A stretch of DNA of 64,000 nucleotides from Piscinibacter gummiphilus (GCF_002116905.1 NZ_CP015118.1:1612001-1676000), one strand, 5' to 3'; shown: positions 18,401 to 27,254, counted from the first letter of the stretch. Translations and numbers: made by a program. Notes: generated by a model from the sequence alone, not told the origin.

Positions 18401-20548
18401 TTGTTCCAAGGTGACAGCATCCAGGTGCGGCGGCTGGACGACGGTTTCGCTGAATTGTGTTTCGACCGCCAGGGCGACGCGATCAACAAGCTCGACGCCC
18501 GCACCGTCGACGAGTTCCAGCGCGCGACCAGCGTGATCGCCGCCGACGGCGACGTGCGCGGCGTGCTCGTGTCAAGCGCGAAGGACGTGTTCATCGTCGG
18601 CGCCGACATCGCCGAGTTCGGCGAGATGTTCAAGCAGCCCGCCGAACACATGGCGCGCGACGTGTACGCGAAGAACGGCATCATCAACGCGTTCGAGGAC
18701 CTGGGCGTGCCGAGCGTCGTCGCCATCAACGGTTTCGCACTGGGCGGCGGTCTCGAGCTGGCGCTCGCGGCCTCGTTCCGCGTGATGTCGAACGATGCGC
18801 AGGTGGGGCTGCCCGAAGTGAAGCTCGGGCTGTTCCCGGGCTTCGGTGGCACGGTGCGCCTGTCGCGGGTCGCGGGGCCCGCGGTGGCGGTGGAATGGAT
18901 CGCCGGCGGGCGGCCGTCGCGTGCGGCCTCGGCCCTCGCGGCCGGCGTGGTGGACCAGACCTGCGACCCCGCGGCGCTGCGCGAGACGGCGCTGACGCTG
19001 CTGCGCAGCGCGGCCGACGGCCACGCCGACTGGCGCGCCCGCCAGCAGCGCAAGCGCGAGCCGGTGCCGCGCCAGCCCGCCGAGCTGCGGTCGCTGTTCG
19101 ACGGGGCGCTGGCCGACGTCGATGCCCGCAGTCCCAAGCACCAGCCCGCCGCGGCCATCGCGGTGCGCATGATGTCGCGTGCGGTCACGTGCACGCGTGC
19201 CGAGGCGCTGCGGCTCGAGTCCGCCGCGTTCGCCGAGGTGGCCAAGACGCAGGCGGCCGCGTCGCTCGTGCGGGCGTTCTTCAACGACCAGTTGCTGAAG
19301 AAGCGTTTCAAGTCCTACGGACAAGGTGCGCGGCCCGTGAAGTCGATGGCGGTGCTGGGCGCCGGCATCATGGGCGGTGGCATCGCGTACACGAGTGCGC
19401 TGCGCGGCACGCCGGTGCGGCTCAAGGACATCGCACCACCACCGCTCGCGCTGGGCATGAAGGAGGCGTCGCGCCAGCTCGCCCGGCAAGTGAAGACCGG
19501 CCGCATCGACCAGGCGAAGGCCGACGCGGTGCTGGCCACCATCCACCCGCAGCTGGACGACGCGGGCTTCGGCGAGGTGGACCTGGTGATCGAGGCGGTC
19601 GTCGAGAACCTCTCCGTCAAGCACCAGGTGCTGAGCGCGCTCGAAGGGGCCGTGCGGCCGGACACGGTCATCGCGTCGAACACCTCCAGCCTGCGCATCG
19701 ACGACATCGCCCGCCCGCTCGCGCGGCCGGAGAACTTCGTCGGCATGCACTTCTTCAACCCGGTGCCGGTGATGGCGCTGGTGGAGGTGGTGCGGGGCGA
19801 ACGCACGAGCGATGCCGCCGTGTCTACCGCGGTGGCGCATGCCGTGCGGATGGGCAAGACACCGGTGGTCGTGAAGGACTGCCCGGGTTTCCTCGTCAAC
19901 CGCCTGATCACGCCGTACGTGTCGGGCTTCCTGCAGCTGCTGGCCGACGGCGCCGATTTCGCCGAGGTGGACCGCGTGATGGAAGCCTTCGGCTGGCCCA
20001 TGGGCCCGGCCCTGCTGCAGGACGTCGTGGGCATGGACACCGGTGGCCACGTGGGCGACGTGATCGCGGCGGGCTACCCGCAGCGCATGCGCCCGGTGAC
20101 ACGCAACGCGGTGAAGCTGATGGTGGAACACCGGCGCTACGGCCAGAAGAGCGGTGCCGGGTTCTACCGGCACGGGCTCGACCCGTTCGGCAAGCCGGTG
20201 CGGTCGCCGGACCCCGAGGCGCAGGCGCTCGTCGCCACGCTGCAACTCGGCGGGCCGCGCACCTTCGGCGAGGCCGAGATCGTGGACCGGCTGATGCTGC
20301 CGATGGTGGTCGAGGCCGCCCACGCGCTGGAGGAAGGTGTCGTGGCCACCGCCGCCGAACTCGACATGGCGCTCACGCTGGGCCTCGGCTTCCCGGCCTA
20401 CCTGGGCGGGGCGCTTCAGTACGCCGACTGGCTGGGCCTCGCCGAGGTGGTGGCGCGCTGCGAGCGGCTGGCCGCGCTCGGTCCGGCGTACGAACCCACG
20501 GCACGCATGCGCGAGATGGCGGCCACCGGCGGCCGCTTCCACGGCTGA
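18401..20548 (+). CDS. fadB: FadB-like enoyl-CoA hydratase / 3-hydroxyacyl-CoA dehydrogenase
   Basis: This 715-residue bifunctional protein is close to the usual ~715-730. The hydratase half (1-~190) has FIVGADIAEF, NGFALGGGLELALAASFRV and GLPEVKLGLFPGFGGTVRL. The NAD-binding Rossmann motif VLGAGIMGGGIAY starts near residue 318, the dehydrogenase catalytic region is NFVGMHFFNPVPVM, and the C-terminal domain contains GFLVNRLITPYV. The start is a TTG at 18401, supported by AGGAG 9-13 nt upstream and by alignment of the first residues (FQGDSIQVRRLDDGFAEL) with FadB proteins. It heads a five-gene unit running to 24373. Confidence 0.93.
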   Translation: MFQGDSIQVRRLDDGFAELCFDRQGDAINKLDARTVDEFQRATSVIAADGDVRGVLVSSAKDVFIVGADIAEFGEMFKQPAEHMARDVYAKNGIINAFEDLGVPSVVAINGFALGGGLELALAASFRVMSNDAQVGLPEVKLGLFPGFGGTVRLSRVAGPAVAVEWIAGGRPSRAASALAAGVVDQTCDPAALRETALTLLRSAADGHADWRARQQRKREPVPRQPAELRSLFDGALADVDARSPKHQPAAAIAVRMMSRAVTCTRAEALRLESAAFAEVAKTQAAASLVRAFFNDQLLKKRFKSYGQGARPVKSMAVLGAGIMGGGIAYTSALRGTPVRLKDIAPPPLALGMKEASRQLARQVKTGRIDQAKADAVLATIHPQLDDAGFGEVDLVIEAVVENLSVKHQVLSALEGAVRPDTVIASNTSSLRIDDIARPLARPENFVGMHFFNPVPVMALVEVVRGERTSDAAVSTAVAHAVRMGKTPVVVKDCPGFLVNRLITPYVSGFLQLLADGADFAEVDRVMEAFGWPMGPALLQDVVGMDTGGHVGDVIAAGYPQRMRPVTRNAVKLMVEHRRYGQKSGAGFYRHGLDPFGKPVRSPDPEAQALVATLQLGGPRTFGEAEIVDRLMLPMVVEAAHALEEGVVATAAELDMALTLGLGFPAYLGGALQYADWLGLAEVVARCERLAALGPAYEPTARMREMAATGGRFHG

Positions 20549-20576
20549 ACTTCCCTTCGAAGAAAGAACCCGAACG

Positions 20577-21359
20577 ATGAAACTCGATGCAACCGTGACC
20601 GCCGTGGTGACCGGCGGCGCCTCCGGCCTCGGCGCCGCCACCGCGCGCCTGCTGGCCTCGCGCGGCGTGCGCGTGGCCCTGTTCGACCTCGACGCCGACA
20701 AGGGCGAGGCGCTGGCCGCCGAACTGGGCGGTGTGTTCTGCCGCGTGGACGTGATGTCGGACGACGCGGTGGACCAGGGCTTCGCGAAGTCCCGCGCGGC
20801 CATCGGCCAGGAACGTGTGCTCGTCAACTGCGCCGGCATCGGCAACGCGGTGAAGACCGCCAGCCGAGACAAGGCCAGCGGCGAGGTGCGCCACTTCCCC
20901 ACCGCGGCCTTCGACCGCATCGTGCAGATCAACCTCGTGGGCACGTTCCGCTGCATCGCGAAGTCGGCCGCCGGCATGCTGTCGCTGCCGCCGCTGGCCG
21001 ACGGCGAGCGCGGGGCCATCGTCAATACCGCCTCGGTGGCGGCGCAGGACGGGCAGATGGGGCAGGCCGCGTACTCGGCGTCGAAGGCCGGCATCGTGGG
21101 CCTCACGCTGCCGGTCGCGCGCGACCTGATGGGCGAGGGCATCCGCATCAACACCATCCTGCCGGGCATCTTCAACACGCCGCTGCTGCAGGCCGCGCCC
21201 GACCACGTGAAGGACGCGCTGGCCGCCTCCGTGCCGTTCCCGAAGCGGCTGGGCGATCCGGCGGAGTACGCTGCGCTGGCGGAACAGATGATCACGAACG
21301 GCTACTTCAACGGCGAATGCGTGCGCCTCGACGGCGCGATCCGCATGTCTCCGCGCTGA
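20577..21359 (+). CDS. SDR family 3-hydroxyacyl-CoA dehydrogenase (HSD10-like)
   Basis: This 260-residue classical short-chain dehydrogenase has the cofactor loop TGGASGLGAATARLL with an acidic residue at the end of beta-2 (LFDLDADKG), which predicts NAD(H). It also has NCAG, the Ser in VNTASVAAQDGQ and the YSASK pair. The overall pattern (VNCAGIGNAVKT, HFPTAAFDRIVQINLVGTF) is that of type II 3-hydroxyacyl-CoA or 2-methyl-3-hydroxybutyryl-CoA dehydrogenases. That would give the operon a second, branched-chain-tolerant dehydrogenase beside the FadB-like enzyme. It begins 28 nt after that gene. Substrate range is inference. Confidence 0.9.
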   Translation: MKLDATVTAVVTGGASGLGAATARLLASRGVRVALFDLDADKGEALAAELGGVFCRVDVMSDDAVDQGFAKSRAAIGQERVLVNCAGIGNAVKTASRDKASGEVRHFPTAAFDRIVQINLVGTFRCIAKSAAGMLSLPPLADGERGAIVNTASVAAQDGQMGQAAYSASKAGIVGLTLPVARDLMGEGIRINTILPGIFNTPLLQAAPDHVKDALAASVPFPKRLGDPAEYAALAEQMITNGYFNGECVRLDGAIRMSPR

Positions 21360-21387
21360 ACCTCTTTTTCATCTCAAAGGATCGACC

Positions 21388-22566
21388 ATGGCAGAAGCAT
21401 TCATCGTCGCGGCGGCGCGCACGGCCGGTGGCCGGCGCGGCGGGCGCCTCTCGGGCTGGCACCCGGCCGACCTCGCCGCCCAGGTGCTCGACGCGCTCGT
21501 GACCCGCAGCGGCGTGGACCCCGCGGCCATCGACGACGTGATCATGGGCTGCGTGGGCCAGGCCGGCGAACAGGCGGCGAACGTGGCGCGCAACGCGATC
21601 CTGTCGTCGTCGCTGCCCGAGTCGGTGCCGGGCACCACCGTCGACCGCCAGTGCGGCTCGTCGCAGCAGGCGCTGCACTTCGCCGCGCAGGCGGTGATGT
21701 CGGGCACGCAGGACATCGTGATCGCCGCGGGCGTCGAGAGCATGACCCGCGTGCCGATGGGCCTGCCGATGACGCTGCCCGCGAAGAACGGCCTCGGCTT
21801 CTACGTGAGCCCGGGCATGCAGAAGCGCTACCCCGGCGTCGAGTTCAGCCAGTTCGCCGGCGCCGAGATGATCGCGAAGAAGTACGGCCTGACGCGCGAG
21901 GAGCTCGATGCCTACGCGTACGAGAGCCACCAGCGCGCCATCGAGGCGGTGCGTGCGGGCCGCTTCGAGGAGGAGATCGTGCCGGTCGCGGCGCGCAGCG
22001 CCGAGCTGGGGGACCTGAACGAGCTGCACACGGTCGACGAAGGCATCCGCTTCGATGCGTCGCTCGAAGGCATCGCGGCGGTCAAGCTGATCCAGGAGGG
22101 CGGGCGGGTCACCGCGGCCAGCGCGTCGCAGATCTGCGATGGCGCCAGCGGCGTGATGGTCGTCAACGAACGCGGCCTGAAGGCGCTGGGCGTGAAGCCG
22201 CTCGCGCGCATCCACCACATGAGCGTGATCGGGCACGACCCGGTCGTGATGCTGGAGGCACCCATCCCGGCGACGCAGCGTGCCCTGGACCGTGCGGGGC
22301 TGTCCATCGACGACATCGGGCTCTACGAGGTCAACGAGGCCTTCGCACCGGTGCCCATCGCGTGGCTCAAGGTGCTGGGGGCGGAGGCGGGCCGGCTCAA
22401 CGTGAACGGCGGCGCCATCGCGCTGGGCCATCCGCTGGGGGGCTCGGGCACGAAGCTGATGACGACGCTCGTGCACGCGCTGCACCAGCGCGGCGTGCGC
22501 TACGGCCTGCAGACCATGTGCGAAGGCGGCGGCCTCGCCAACGTGACGATCGTCGAGCGCCTGTGA
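21388..22566 (+). CDS. Acetyl-CoA C-acetyltransferase / 3-ketoacyl-CoA thiolase
   Basis: This 392-residue second thiolase of the locus has the active-site Cys in VDRQCGSSQQALH, MTRVPMG, EVNEAFAPVP, the His in GGAIALGHPLGGSG, and the second Cys in TMCEGGGLAN. All catalytic residues are intact. AAGGA stands 8 nt before the ATG. Its first part (EAFIVAAARTAGGRRGGRLSGWHP) resembles thiolases of degradative rather than biosynthetic pathways. Its stop overlaps the next gene's GTG start by 4 nt. Confidence 0.93.
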   Translation: MAEAFIVAAARTAGGRRGGRLSGWHPADLAAQVLDALVTRSGVDPAAIDDVIMGCVGQAGEQAANVARNAILSSSLPESVPGTTVDRQCGSSQQALHFAAQAVMSGTQDIVIAAGVESMTRVPMGLPMTLPAKNGLGFYVSPGMQKRYPGVEFSQFAGAEMIAKKYGLTREELDAYAYESHQRAIEAVRAGRFEEEIVPVAARSAELGDLNELHTVDEGIRFDASLEGIAAVKLIQEGGRVTAASASQICDGASGVMVVNERGLKALGVKPLARIHHMSVIGHDPVVMLEAPIPATQRALDRAGLSIDDIGLYEVNEAFAPVPIAWLKVLGAEAGRLNVNGGAIALGHPLGGSGTKLMTTLVHALHQRGVRYGLQTMCEGGGLANVTIVERL

Positions 22567-23372
22567 CCACGGTGAACGTGCGCCTGGAGCGCGAGGGCGA
22601 CGTGGCGGTGATCCGCCTCGTCAACACGGCGAAGCTGAACCCGCTGACCGTGCCGATGCAGATCGAGCTGCGGGCGGCGCTGGCCGAGGTGCGGGGCGAT
22701 CCCTCGTACCGGGCCGTGCTGCTGACGGGGGAGGGCAAGGGCTTCTGCGTGGGGGCCGACCTGTCCGGCCTGGGCCGGCCCGAAGGGGACCCGCGCACGC
22801 TGGGAGCGTGGACGGCCGACATGATGACGGAGCAGTCGACGCCGCTGGTGCTCGACCTGCGGTCGATGCCGGTGCCGGTGGTGTGTGGACTCAACGGCGC
22901 GGCGGCGGGTGCGGGCGTGGGCCTCGCGCTCTCGGCCGACATCGTCGTCGCGGCGCGGTCGGCGTACTTCCTGATGCCGTTCGTGCCGAAGCTCGGGCTC
23001 GTGCCCGACCTCGGATCCACGTGGTTCCTCGAACGGCTCGTGGGGCGCTCGCGGGCCACGGCGCTGACGCTGCTGGGCGACCGGCTGTCGGCCGAGGAGG
23101 CGGTGCGCTGGGGGCTGGTGTGGTCGTGCGTGGACGATACCGAATTCGCGGCGCAGTCCCTCGCACTCGCTCAGCGGCTGGCGCGCCTGCCCGCGCACGG
23201 CATCGGCGAGACGCGGCGGGCCTACGACTCGGCCGCATCCAGCGACCTGGCCACGCAGCTCGCCTACGAGACCGGCCGGCAGCGCGAGATGATCGACCGG
23301 CCCGAGTTCCTCGAAGGGGTGGCGGCGTTCCAGCAGAAGCGCGAGCCGTCGTTCGCGCCCCGCAAGGGATGA
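22563..23372 (+). CDS. Enoyl-CoA hydratase/isomerase (PaaG-like crotonase)
   Basis: In this 269-residue protein a GTG at 22563 overlaps the thiolase stop; the alternative GTG at 22572 would lose the overlap. Crotonase motifs are GKGFCVGADLSGLG, GAAAGAGVGLALSADIVVAA and a catalytic loop FVPKLGLVPDLGSTWFLERLVG. That loop has Asp where ordinary hydratases have Glu or Gly, as in PaaG/isomerase-type members. Isomerisation of an enoyl-CoA double bond is thus as likely as hydration. The gene is coupled on both sides (GTGA and ATGA overlaps). Confidence 0.88.
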   Translation: MTTVNVRLEREGDVAVIRLVNTAKLNPLTVPMQIELRAALAEVRGDPSYRAVLLTGEGKGFCVGADLSGLGRPEGDPRTLGAWTADMMTEQSTPLVLDLRSMPVPVVCGLNGAAAGAGVGLALSADIVVAARSAYFLMPFVPKLGLVPDLGSTWFLERLVGRSRATALTLLGDRLSAEEAVRWGLVWSCVDDTEFAAQSLALAQRLARLPAHGIGETRRAYDSAASSDLATQLAYETGRQREMIDRPEFLEGVAAFQQKREPSFAPRKG

Positions 23373-24373
23373 GTTCCGCGGACTTCGACTTCGACCGGCT
23401 GCGCGGCTGGCTCGGCGAACGGATTCCCGGCGCCGAGGGGCCGATGCAGTGGCGGCGCGTGGGGGCGGGGCAGTCGAACCCCACCTTCCTCGTCGAGTTC
23501 GAGCAGCGTTCGCTCGTGCTGCGCAAGCAGCCGGCGGGCGAACTGCTGCCCTCGGCCCACGCCATCGACCGCGAGTACCGCGTGCTGAAGGCGTTGGCCG
23601 GCAGCGCCGTGCCGGTGCCGGCGGCCTTGTGCTGGTGTGACGACCGCACCGTGATCGGCACGCCGTTCTACGTGATGGACAAGCTCGAGGGCCGCGTGAT
23701 GAGCGGCCACCAGCTTCGCGAGGTGCCGGCGGGCGAACGTGCCGCGTACTGGCATGCGATGGCGGGCACGCTCGCCGCGCTGCACGCGGTGGACTGGGAG
23801 GCGGTGGGCCTCGCCGACTACGGCCGCCCGGGCAACTTCTTCTCGCGCCAGATCGCCCGCTGGTCGCGCCAGTGGGCCGCCTCGCGCACGCGGGAGGACC
23901 GGCACATCGACCGGCTGGTCGACTGGCTGCCCGCGAACATCCCCGACCACGACACCACGGCCATCGCCCACGGCGACTTCCGCCTCGGCAACCTGATGTT
24001 CCATCCCACCGAGCCGGTGGTGATCGGCGTGCTCGACTGGGAGCTCTCGACCCTCGGCCACCCGCTGGCGGATGCCGCGTACAGCGCGATGGCGTGGCAC
24101 ACGGTGCCGGCGGCCTTCGACGGGCTGCGAGGGGTGGACCTGGTGTCGGCGAGCTTGCCGACGCAGGCGTCGTACCTTGCGGCGTACCGTGATGCCGGTG
24201 GGTGTTCGGAGCCGGTCACGGCCTTCCACCTGGCGTTTTCGCTGTTCCGCTTCGCGGTGATCCTCGAAGGGGTCGCGGCACGGGCGAAGGCGGGGAATGC
24301 GGCCGCGTCGGATGCGGCGGTGGTGGGGGCGCAGTCGGCGGCGTTCGCGGAGGCGGCGGCGGCGTTGATCTAG
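23369..24373 (+). CDS. APH-family kinase (ACAD10/LvaA-like), putative hydroxyacyl-CoA kinase
   Basis: This 334-residue protein has a nucleotide loop (RRVGAGQSNPTFLVEF), the conserved Lys in LVLRKQP, the catalytic loop HGDFRLGN (His201-Asp203-Asn208) and the metal Asp223 in VLDWE. The architecture matches the phosphotransferase domain of mammalian ACAD10/11 and of LvaA, which phosphorylate 4-hydroxyacyl-CoAs before elimination. It is the last gene of the fadB-like unit (ATGA overlap with the crotonase), so a role in removing a hydroxyl from the acyl chain is attractive. No acyl-CoA dehydrogenase partner lies in the window. Antibiotic resistance is unlikely in this context. Confidence 0.85.
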   Translation: MSSADFDFDRLRGWLGERIPGAEGPMQWRRVGAGQSNPTFLVEFEQRSLVLRKQPAGELLPSAHAIDREYRVLKALAGSAVPVPAALCWCDDRTVIGTPFYVMDKLEGRVMSGHQLREVPAGERAAYWHAMAGTLAALHAVDWEAVGLADYGRPGNFFSRQIARWSRQWAASRTREDRHIDRLVDWLPANIPDHDTTAIAHGDFRLGNLMFHPTEPVVIGVLDWELSTLGHPLADAAYSAMAWHTVPAAFDGLRGVDLVSASLPTQASYLAAYRDAGGCSEPVTAFHLAFSLFRFAVILEGVAARAKAGNAAASDAAVVGAQSAAFAEAAAALI

Positions 24374-24380
24374 CCGGATG

Positions 24381-24459
24381 GTCATCCCGGCGAACGCCGG
24401 GACCCACCGTGGTCGACGCGCACAGGGGAACAGTGGGCCCCGGCGTTCGCCGGGGTGAC
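24381..24459. repeat. Intergenic palindromic repeat pair, possible bidirectional terminator
   Basis: A 26-bp arm at 24381-24406 (beginning GTCATCCCGGCG) recurs in inverted orientation at 24434-24459 with two mismatches. Each arm also folds on itself (CCCGGCG-AA-CGCCGGG). The element fills the gap between the convergent kinase and CoA-transferase genes. It looks like the dispersed GTCATCCCGGCGAA-type intergenic repeats common in Burkholderiales genomes and could act as a terminator in both directions. Confidence 0.75.
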
Positions 24460-24467
24460 CCGTCTGC

Positions 24468-25634
24468 CTACAGTCGCACTCCCAGCTCCTTCGCCACCTC
24501 CTCACTGTGCTCCCCGAACCCCGGCGCATGCCGCCCTGGTTCCGGCGTCCACGCGGAGAAGCGCACCGGCGGCCCCACCTCGACGTAGCGGCCTTCCGTC
24601 GGATGCTCCCGCTCCCGCAGCAGTCCCGAACCCTTGAGCTGGGGATCGTCCAGCAGGTCGCCGATCTCGTTGACCTTCATGGCCGGCACGTTCGCGGCCT
24701 TCAGCAGCGCGAGCCATTCGGCGGTGGTGCGCGCCGGGGTCAGCGCCGCGACCGCGTCGTGCATCTTCTGCATGTGCTTCCGCCGCGACCTGAGGTCGGC
24801 GAACATCGGTTCGGCGAGCCGCTCGCCCAGCCCGCACACCTCGAAGAGCCGCACCCAGCGGTCGTCGAGGTACGGGGCGATGGCGATCCAGCCGTCGGCG
24901 GTGCGCATCGGTTGGCGGCCCGGATCGACCTGGCGGCCATAGAGCGCGGGGCCCGTCGGGGGCACGAAGGTGCGGTCGCACAGGTGTTCGGCGAGGTTGA
25001 AGCTCGCCATCGCCTCGAACATCGGCACCTCCACGGCCTGGCCTTCACCGGTGCGCAGGCGGTGCACGATGGCGGCCAGCACGGCGTAGGCGGCGTGGAG
25101 GCCCGAGACCTTGTCGGCCACGGCCATCGGCAGGAAACGCGGCTGCGGGTTCCCGTCCACCGCCGGCAGCAGCGATGCCGCGCCGGAGGCGGCCTGGATG
25201 ATGTCGTCGTAGGCCTGCAGGCCCGCGTTCGGGCCGCGCTGGTCGAAGCCGGTGCAGTGCACGTAGACGATGTCGGGACGCAGCGCGCGCACGGCCTCGA
25301 CGCCGAAGCCCAGGCGTTCGATGGCGTCGGCGCGCAGGTTGTGGATGAACACGTCGCTCGTCTGCAGCAGCCGCGTCAGCGCGGCACGGCCGGCCTCGGA
25401 GCGCAGGTCCCAGTCGACCGAACGCTTGCCGCGGTTCAGGCGCAGGTGGGCGGGGCCCATGCCGGGCGTGACGGGAGGCCGCCCGATCAGGCGAACCGTG
25501 TCGCCGCCGCCGGCGGGTTCGACCTTGACGACGTCGGCGCCCAGGTCGGCGAGGATCTGCGTGGTGTAGGGGCCGAAGATCACCGTCGTCATGTCGGTGA
25601 TGCGCAGGCCTTTCAGCATGGGGGAAGGGTTCAT
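24468..25634 (-). CDS. CaiB/BaiF (class III) CoA-transferase
   Basis: This 388-residue protein has N-terminal GLRITDMTTVIFGPYTTQILADLGADVVKVEP, then LNRGKRSVDWDL, NLRADAIERLGFG, YVHCTGFDQRGP and DDIIQAASG, all typical of family III CoA-transferases that move CoA between acyl groups. It is encoded convergently to the beta-oxidation operon and divergently from another crotonase. It could activate a carboxylic acid substrate for the pathway, and no acyl-CoA ligase is seen nearby. ATG at 25634 follows a -10-like TAGCAT by exactly 6 nt with no Shine-Dalgarno, a leaderless arrangement; ATG 25619 is the alternative. Confidence 0.92.
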   Translation of the reverse strand: MNPSPMLKGLRITDMTTVIFGPYTTQILADLGADVVKVEPAGGGDTVRLIGRPPVTPGMGPAHLRLNRGKRSVDWDLRSEAGRAALTRLLQTSDVFIHNLRADAIERLGFGVEAVRALRPDIVYVHCTGFDQRGPNAGLQAYDDIIQAASGAASLLPAVDGNPQPRFLPMAVADKVSGLHAAYAVLAAIVHRLRTGEGQAVEVPMFEAMASFNLAEHLCDRTFVPPTGPALYGRQVDPGRQPMRTADGWIAIAPYLDDRWVRLFEVCGLGERLAEPMFADLRSRRKHMQKMHDAVAALTPARTTAEWLALLKAANVPAMKVNEIGDLLDDPQLKGSGLLREREHPTEGRYVEVGPPVRFSAWTPEPGRHAPGFGEHSEEVAKELGVRL

Positions 25635-25721
25635 GAGGCGATGCTAGAAAGCGGGGGCGGCACGGGCAATCGTCCGATGCGACGAGCCGGAGTACAGTGC
25701 GCCGCAACAGGAGCGTGCACC

Positions 25722-26501
25722 ATGACCTACGAAACCATCGAAACCCGCGTGGAAGCCGGCCAGGTCGGCATCGTCACGCTGAACCGCCCGAAGGCGCTCA
25801 ATGCGCTCAACGACACGCTGATGGACGAACTCGGCGAGGCGCTGAAGGCGTTCGATGCCGACGAGGCCATCGGCTGCATCATCGTGACCGGCAGCGAGCG
25901 TGCGTTCGCCGCGGGGGCCGACATCGCCGCGATGGCGAAGTACACCTTCGCCGACGTCTACAAGGGCGACTTCATCACGCGCAACTGGGAGACGATCCGC
26001 TCGATCCGCAAGCCGGTGATCGCGGCCGTGTCGGGCTTCGCGCTCGGCGGCGGGTGCGAGCTGGCGATGATGTGCGACGTGATCATCGCGGCCGACAACG
26101 CGAAGTTCGGGCAGCCCGAGATCAAGCTCGGCGTGATCCCCGGGGCCGGCGGCACGCAGCGCCTGCCGCGTGCGGTGGGCAAGGCCAAGGCGATGGACCT
26201 CGTGCTCACCGGCCGCATGATGGATGCCGCGGAAGCCGAACGCGCCGGCCTCGTGAGCCGCGTGGTGCCGTACGAGAAGCTCGCCGACGAGGCGCTGGCG
26301 GCCGCCATCGTCATCAGCGGGTTCTCGCGCGTGGCCGTGATGGCCGCGAAGGAGGCGGTGAACCGGGCCTACGAGGGCGGACTGGCCGACGGCGTGATGT
26401 TCGAGCGTCGGCTCTTCCACTCGCTCTACGCGACCGAGGACCAGAAGGAAGGCATGGACGCCTTCCTGAACAAGCGCGCCGCGGTCTTCAAGCACCGCTG
26501 A
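25722..26501 (+). CDS. Enoyl-CoA hydratase (short-chain, EchA-type)
   Basis: This 259-residue canonical crotonase has FAAGADIAAMA, SGFALGGGCELAMMCDVIIA (oxyanion hole) and GQPEIKLGVIPGAGGTQRLPRAVG with the two catalytic Glu positions, and it ends in KRAAVFKHR. It has its own promoter-like TACAGT 30 nt upstream and a good ribosome site (ACAGGAG). It resembles mitochondrial-type short-chain hydratases and is the most standard hydratase of the locus. Confidence 0.94.
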   Translation: MTYETIETRVEAGQVGIVTLNRPKALNALNDTLMDELGEALKAFDADEAIGCIIVTGSERAFAAGADIAAMAKYTFADVYKGDFITRNWETIRSIRKPVIAAVSGFALGGGCELAMMCDVIIAADNAKFGQPEIKLGVIPGAGGTQRLPRAVGKAKAMDLVLTGRMMDAAEAERAGLVSRVVPYEKLADEALAAAIVISGFSRVAVMAAKEAVNRAYEGGLADGVMFERRLFHSLYATEDQKEGMDAFLNKRAAVFKHR

Positions 26502-26634
26502 ATCGAGGCAGTCTGCCCTTTGGGGCAATGTGGCCCGCACGCCATTGACAAGGCCGGGCACCGGCAGGAGACTGCCTTTCGCTTCGGTGCCGCACTTCCT
26601 CTGGTGTTGTCCGAGCACGCCTCGCGATTCCACC

Positions 26635-26640
26635 AAGGAG
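26635..26640 (+). promoter_or_regulatory. Ribosome-binding site that sets the SYLF gene start
   Basis: AAGGAG touches an ATG at 26641 directly, leaving no spacer, but stands 6 nt before the next in-frame ATG at 26647. The second ATG is therefore the likely start. Confidence 0.7.
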
Positions 26641-26646
26641 ATGAAA

Positions 26647-27222
26647 ATGGACAAGCGTCGTTTTCTTTCACTCGCGGCAGGCGCCGCACTCGTCGGTGCC
26701 ACCACCGGCTGCAGCACCACCAGCCCCAGCGCCTCGTCCGACCCCGCGGCACGCCGCCGCGGCATCGATGCCAAGGTCGACGAAGCCCTCGGCAAGCTCT
26801 TCGATCAGGTGCCGGGCTCGAAGGAGCTGGCGTCGAAGGCCAAGGGCATCCTGGTGTTCCCGTCGGTGGTGTCGGCCGGGTTCGTGGTCGGCGGCTCGTA
26901 CGGCGAGGGCGCGTTGCGCAAGCATGGCACCAGCGCCGGCTACTACAGCACCAGTGCGGCCTCGGTCGGCCTGCTGGCCGGCGCCCAGTCGCGCTCGGTG
27001 TACCTGCTGTTCATGAACGACGAGGTGCTGAACAAGTTCGAGACCAGCAAGGGCTGGACGGCCGGGGTCGACGCCACCGTGACGGTGGCCGACGCCAGCG
27101 CCACCGCGGCCGTGGACACGAAGACGGGCCAGAAGCCCATCGTGGGCTACGTGCTGGCCGTGGGCGGCCTGATGGCCAACCTGAGCTTCGACGGCACGAA
27201 GTTCACGAAGATCGACATCTGA
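26647..27222 (+). CDS. SYLF/Ysc84-domain lipid-binding exported protein
   Basis: This 191-residue protein has a signal sequence (MDKRRFLSLAAGAALVGATTGC) ending in a plausible lipobox Cys, so it is probably a periplasm-facing lipoprotein. The SYLF domain follows (KVDEALGKLFDQVPGSKELASKAKGILVFPSVVSAGFVVGGSYGEGAL, then GLLAGAQSRSVYLLFMNDEVLNKF). Eukaryotic SYLF domains bind phosphoinositides; the role of bacterial members is not settled. The upstream enoyl-CoA hydratase is 145 nt away, and the start is fixed by AAGGAG at 26635-26640. Confidence 0.88.
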   Translation: MDKRRFLSLAAGAALVGATTGCSTTSPSASSDPAARRRGIDAKVDEALGKLFDQVPGSKELASKAKGILVFPSVVSAGFVVGGSYGEGALRKHGTSAGYYSTSAASVGLLAGAQSRSVYLLFMNDEVLNKFETSKGWTAGVDATVTVADASATAAVDTKTGQKPIVGYVLAVGGLMANLSFDGTKFTKIDI

Positions 27223-27254
27223 CGCGGGGCGGCGCGGGGTTGGCGCTCCTGCGC

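Noticed and set aside
23369..24373. Aminoglycoside resistance gene
   Set aside because: The APH fold is shared, but the sequence and operon context match ACAD10/LvaA-type acyl-CoA-linked kinases.
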